Assembly: GCF_029962485.1 (NCBI RefSeq)
Contig: NZ_CP073637.1
Coordinates: 868,001-932,000, forward strand
DNA: 64,000 bases
From: Burkholderia cepacia
GTDB lineage: Bacteria; Pseudomonadota; Gammaproteobacteria; Burkholderiales; Burkholderiaceae
Direction of reading: 5' to 3'
Made by a program: the position numbers and the translations under genes. Positions 62,409 through 64,000 of the stretch are shown here, piece after piece. The notes under the pieces were generated by a model. It did not search any database and had not been told where the DNA came from. It worked only from the letters and a program-made list of their open reading frames with translations. Each line of letters begins with the position of its first letter. Position 1 is the stretch's first letter.

Positions 62409-63089
62409 TCAGGAGCGGAACAACCGCGAGTATTGGGTTTCATGCCGCGCGGAGAGGATGCCGAGCTGCGGCGCGAACGTGTTGACGGCGTCGGGCGGTG
62501 TCGCGAGCGCACGGCGCACGGCCGCGTCGATCGCGCCGCGCAGCGCGACGATGATGCGTTGCCCGGCGAACTGGCCGAGCGGCACGGCCTTCAGCGCGGC
62601 GGACGTCTGGTTCTCGACCCAGCCGAATGCGTACGCGGCGAGCGTCGCGTCGGCGTCGGCGTCGTGCATCGCGGCCGCGTAGGCGAACGCGGTCGGCAGC
62701 GCGATCGGCGACAGCGACGCGAGCGTTGCGCGGCGCGCGGCATCGCCCCATTCGAGCGACGCGCACAGCTGCGCGAGCGACCAGCCCATCTGTTCGGTTT
62801 CGCGGCGCAGTTCCGCCGATTCGCGGCTCGCGACGAACCACGCGTTTTCGGCGACAAGCGCGGGCGTGTCGTGCGCATGCCAGCGTGCAAGCTGATGCGC
62901 GAGAAACGGCAGCTCGCCGTGCGCGAGCACGTCGGTCAGGCCGCTGGCGATCCAGTCGCGCGCGGAATCGGCGTCGTGGATGAGGTTCGCGTCGAGCGCG
63001 GCTTCGAGGCCTTGCGAATAACTGTACGCGCCGATCGGCAGCGCCGGCGACGCGAGGTGCAGCAGCGCGACGAGTTCAGTGGTGGTCAT
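62409..63089 (-). CDS. ureF: Urease accessory protein
   Basis: A 226-residue helical protein: [24 protein letters not shown] is the UreF N-terminal signature, followed by [14 protein letters not shown] and a C-terminal [18 protein letters not shown]. It links UreG to the UreD-urease complex and acts as a GTPase regulator. Starting at ATG 63089, its 5' end overlaps the ureE 3' end by 14 nt, so translation is coupled. Confidence 0.97.
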   Translation of the reverse strand: MTTTELVALLHLASPALPIGAYSYSQGLEAALDANLIHDADSARDWIASGLTDVLAHGELPFLAHQLARWHAHDTPALVAENAWFVASRESAELRRETEQMGWSLAQLCASLEWGDAARRATLASLSPIALPTAFAYAAAMHDADADATLAAYAFGWVENQTSAALKAVPLGQFAGQRIIVALRGAIDAAVRRALATPPDAVNTFAPQLGILSARHETQYSRLFRS

Positions 63090-63699
63090 GGCCGTGGCCG
63101 TGCGTGCATCCGGGACCATGCTGATGATCGTGATCGTGATCGTGATCGTGATCGTGATCGTGATCGTGCGAATGCGAGTGCCCGTGGTGTTCGCCGAATA
63201 CCTGCTGCGCGAGGGCGTAATCCTCCGCGAACGTCGCATCGTGTCCATGCTTGTGGCCGCCACCGTACGCGCCGGCTTCCGGCTGGAACGGCGCGCTCGT
63301 TTCTTCGACCTGCGTGCCGAGCCGGCGCAGCATGTCGGCGAGTACCGGGTCGGCTTCGAGCTTCAGGTAACCGTCGCCGATCTCGACCGGCGTGTGACGG
63401 TTGCCGAGGTGATACGCGGCGCGCATCAGTGTGAGCGGGGCGGCCGCGCGCACGAGCAGCACGGTTTCGGGCGCCGCGGCGATGCGCACGAGTGCGCCGT
63501 CGTCGGCGACGAGCACGTCGCCGTCGCGCAGCACCGTGCCGCGCGGCAGCAGGACGGCGACGTCCTCGCCGGTGTCGAGCGTTGCCGCGAGGCGGCTCCT
63601 GCAGCGGGCGTCATAGGCGAGCGTGAGCGTCGGCGCGCGCGCGACGAGCGACGCGGCGAGTTTCACGTTCGGGGCAATACGTTTGTCGAGAGTGCGCAT
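63076..63699 (-). CDS. ureE: Urease accessory nickel metallochaperone
   Basis: A 207-residue protein: an N-terminal substrate domain ([20 protein letters not shown]), a metal-binding domain with [17 protein letters not shown] (the conserved His), [17 protein letters not shown], and a His/Asp tail ([12 protein letters not shown]...GHGHDHH). It collects Ni(II) and passes it to UreG. The His-Asp tail is coded by tandem GATCGT repeats. Good ATG at 63699. Confidence 0.97.
   Translation of the reverse strand: MRTLDKRIAPNVKLAASLVARAPTLTLAYDARCRSRLAATLDTGEDVAVLLPRGTVLRDGDVLVADDGALVRIAAAPETVLLVRAAAPLTLMRAAYHLGNRHTPVEIGDGYLKLEADPVLADMLRRLGTQVEETSAPFQPEAGAYGGGHKHGHDATFAEDYALAQQVFGEHHGHSHSHDHDHDHDHDHDHDHQHGPGCTHGHGHDHH
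63126..63167. repeat. ureE: Seven tandem GATCGT units in ureE
   Basis: On the plus strand seven exact 6-bp copies run from 63126 to 63167 and encode the alternating His-Asp tail of UreE. Slippage keeps the reading frame and would change the number of nickel ligands. Confidence 0.9.
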
Positions 63700-63717
63700 G
63701 AAACGGGGAACCGGAAA

Positions 63718-64000
63718 TCAGAACAGGAAATAGCGCTGCGCCATCGGCAGCACCGTCGCCGGCTCGCAGGTGAGCAACTGGCCGTCGGCGATCACGTCGT
63801 AGGTTTCGGGATCGACGCTGATCGACGGGCGCCACGCGTTGTGGATCATGTCGGCCTTCGTCACGTTGCGGCAGTTGCGCACGGGCACGATCTGCTTCGC
63901 GAGGCCGTAACGTTGAGCAATGCCCGCATCGGCCGCCATCTGCGACACGAAGGTCAGCGACGTGCGGGCGAGCGCACCGCCGCGCGTCGCGAACATCTCG
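63718..64000 (-). CDS. ureC: Urease alpha subunit, C-terminal part (cut by window edge)
   Basis: The last ~93 residues of Ure[68 protein letters not shown] and the usual end [10 protein letters not shown]. The window stops inside the gene, and the catalytic His and carbamylated Lys region lies outside. It precedes ureE by about 18 bp in the ureABCEFG order. Confidence 0.97.
   Translation of the reverse strand, partial: EMFATRGGALARTSLTFVSQMAADAGIAQRYGLAKQIVPVRNCRNVTKADMIHNAWRPSISVDPETYDVIADGQLLTCEPATVLPMAQRYFLF

Overview
The window reads as chromosome 1 of a Burkholderia cepacia complex species. The DNA is GC-rich. It carries an rml/wzm/wzt/wbi O-antigen locus, an ogc-type protein O-glycosylation cluster, a Kdo hydroxylase gene between waaC and waaA, and the order rubA, yqgE, ruvX, pyrR, pyrB, pyrC', all typical of Burkholderia. 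Nothing here is phage, plasmid or IS DNA. I saw no tRNA, rRNA or CRISPR array.

Layout. 1-5657: an MFS exporter (cut by the window edge), a DsbA/FrnE-like oxidoreductase, and a cluster resembling Pseudomonas dauBAR (PAS/HTH regulator, ornithine-cyclodeaminase-family reductase, periplasmic amino-acid-binding protein, FAD D-amino-acid dehydrogenase) with two matching palindromes between the divergent genes. 6187-8814: a secreted 875-residue protein made of 44-residue repeats and almost free of charged and aromatic residues. 9115-12440: an ECF sigma/anti-sigma cassette with small exported proteins, one a cupredoxin. 12462-20246: a Fur-box-controlled iron operon on the minus strand (OprB-like porin, beta-propeller, Tat-exported DyP peroxidase, Fbp-type ferric ABC importer). 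20775-22970: groESL with a perfect CIRCE operator and a terminator.

22989-24555: an Hcp, peptidoglycan amidase and putative immunity protein, which looks like a type VI secretion cargo module. 24951-33547: housekeeping genes (thiD, rubA, an unrecognised alpha-rich protein, yqgE, ruvX, pyrR, pyrB, a dihydroorotase-like pseudoenzyme, plsC, apaH). 33892-48884: the O-antigen locus: dTDP-rhamnose synthesis (rmlBACD), glycosyltransferases, an ABC exporter (wzm/wzt), and the wbiG/H/I set likely to make and load the priming sugar. 49046-50863: glmS, the UDP-GlcNAc precursor enzyme. 51123-56551: the ogc-like cluster (initiating transferase, epimerase, two glycosyltransferases, flippase). 56807-61680: phosphomannomutase and LPS inner core genes (waaC, kdoO, waaA). 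61744-64000: urease genes ureG, ureF, ureE and the 3' end of ureC.

The region from 33.9 to 61.7 kb works as one envelope-glycan block. It supplies sugar precursors, starts lipid-linked glycans with two different phosphoglycosyltransferases, exports them by two different routes, and builds the Kdo/heptose core. The most interesting loci are the charge-free repeat protein, the iron operon that pairs a DyP peroxidase with FbpABC, the Hcp/amidase/immunity module, and the dau-like cluster with its candidate operators.
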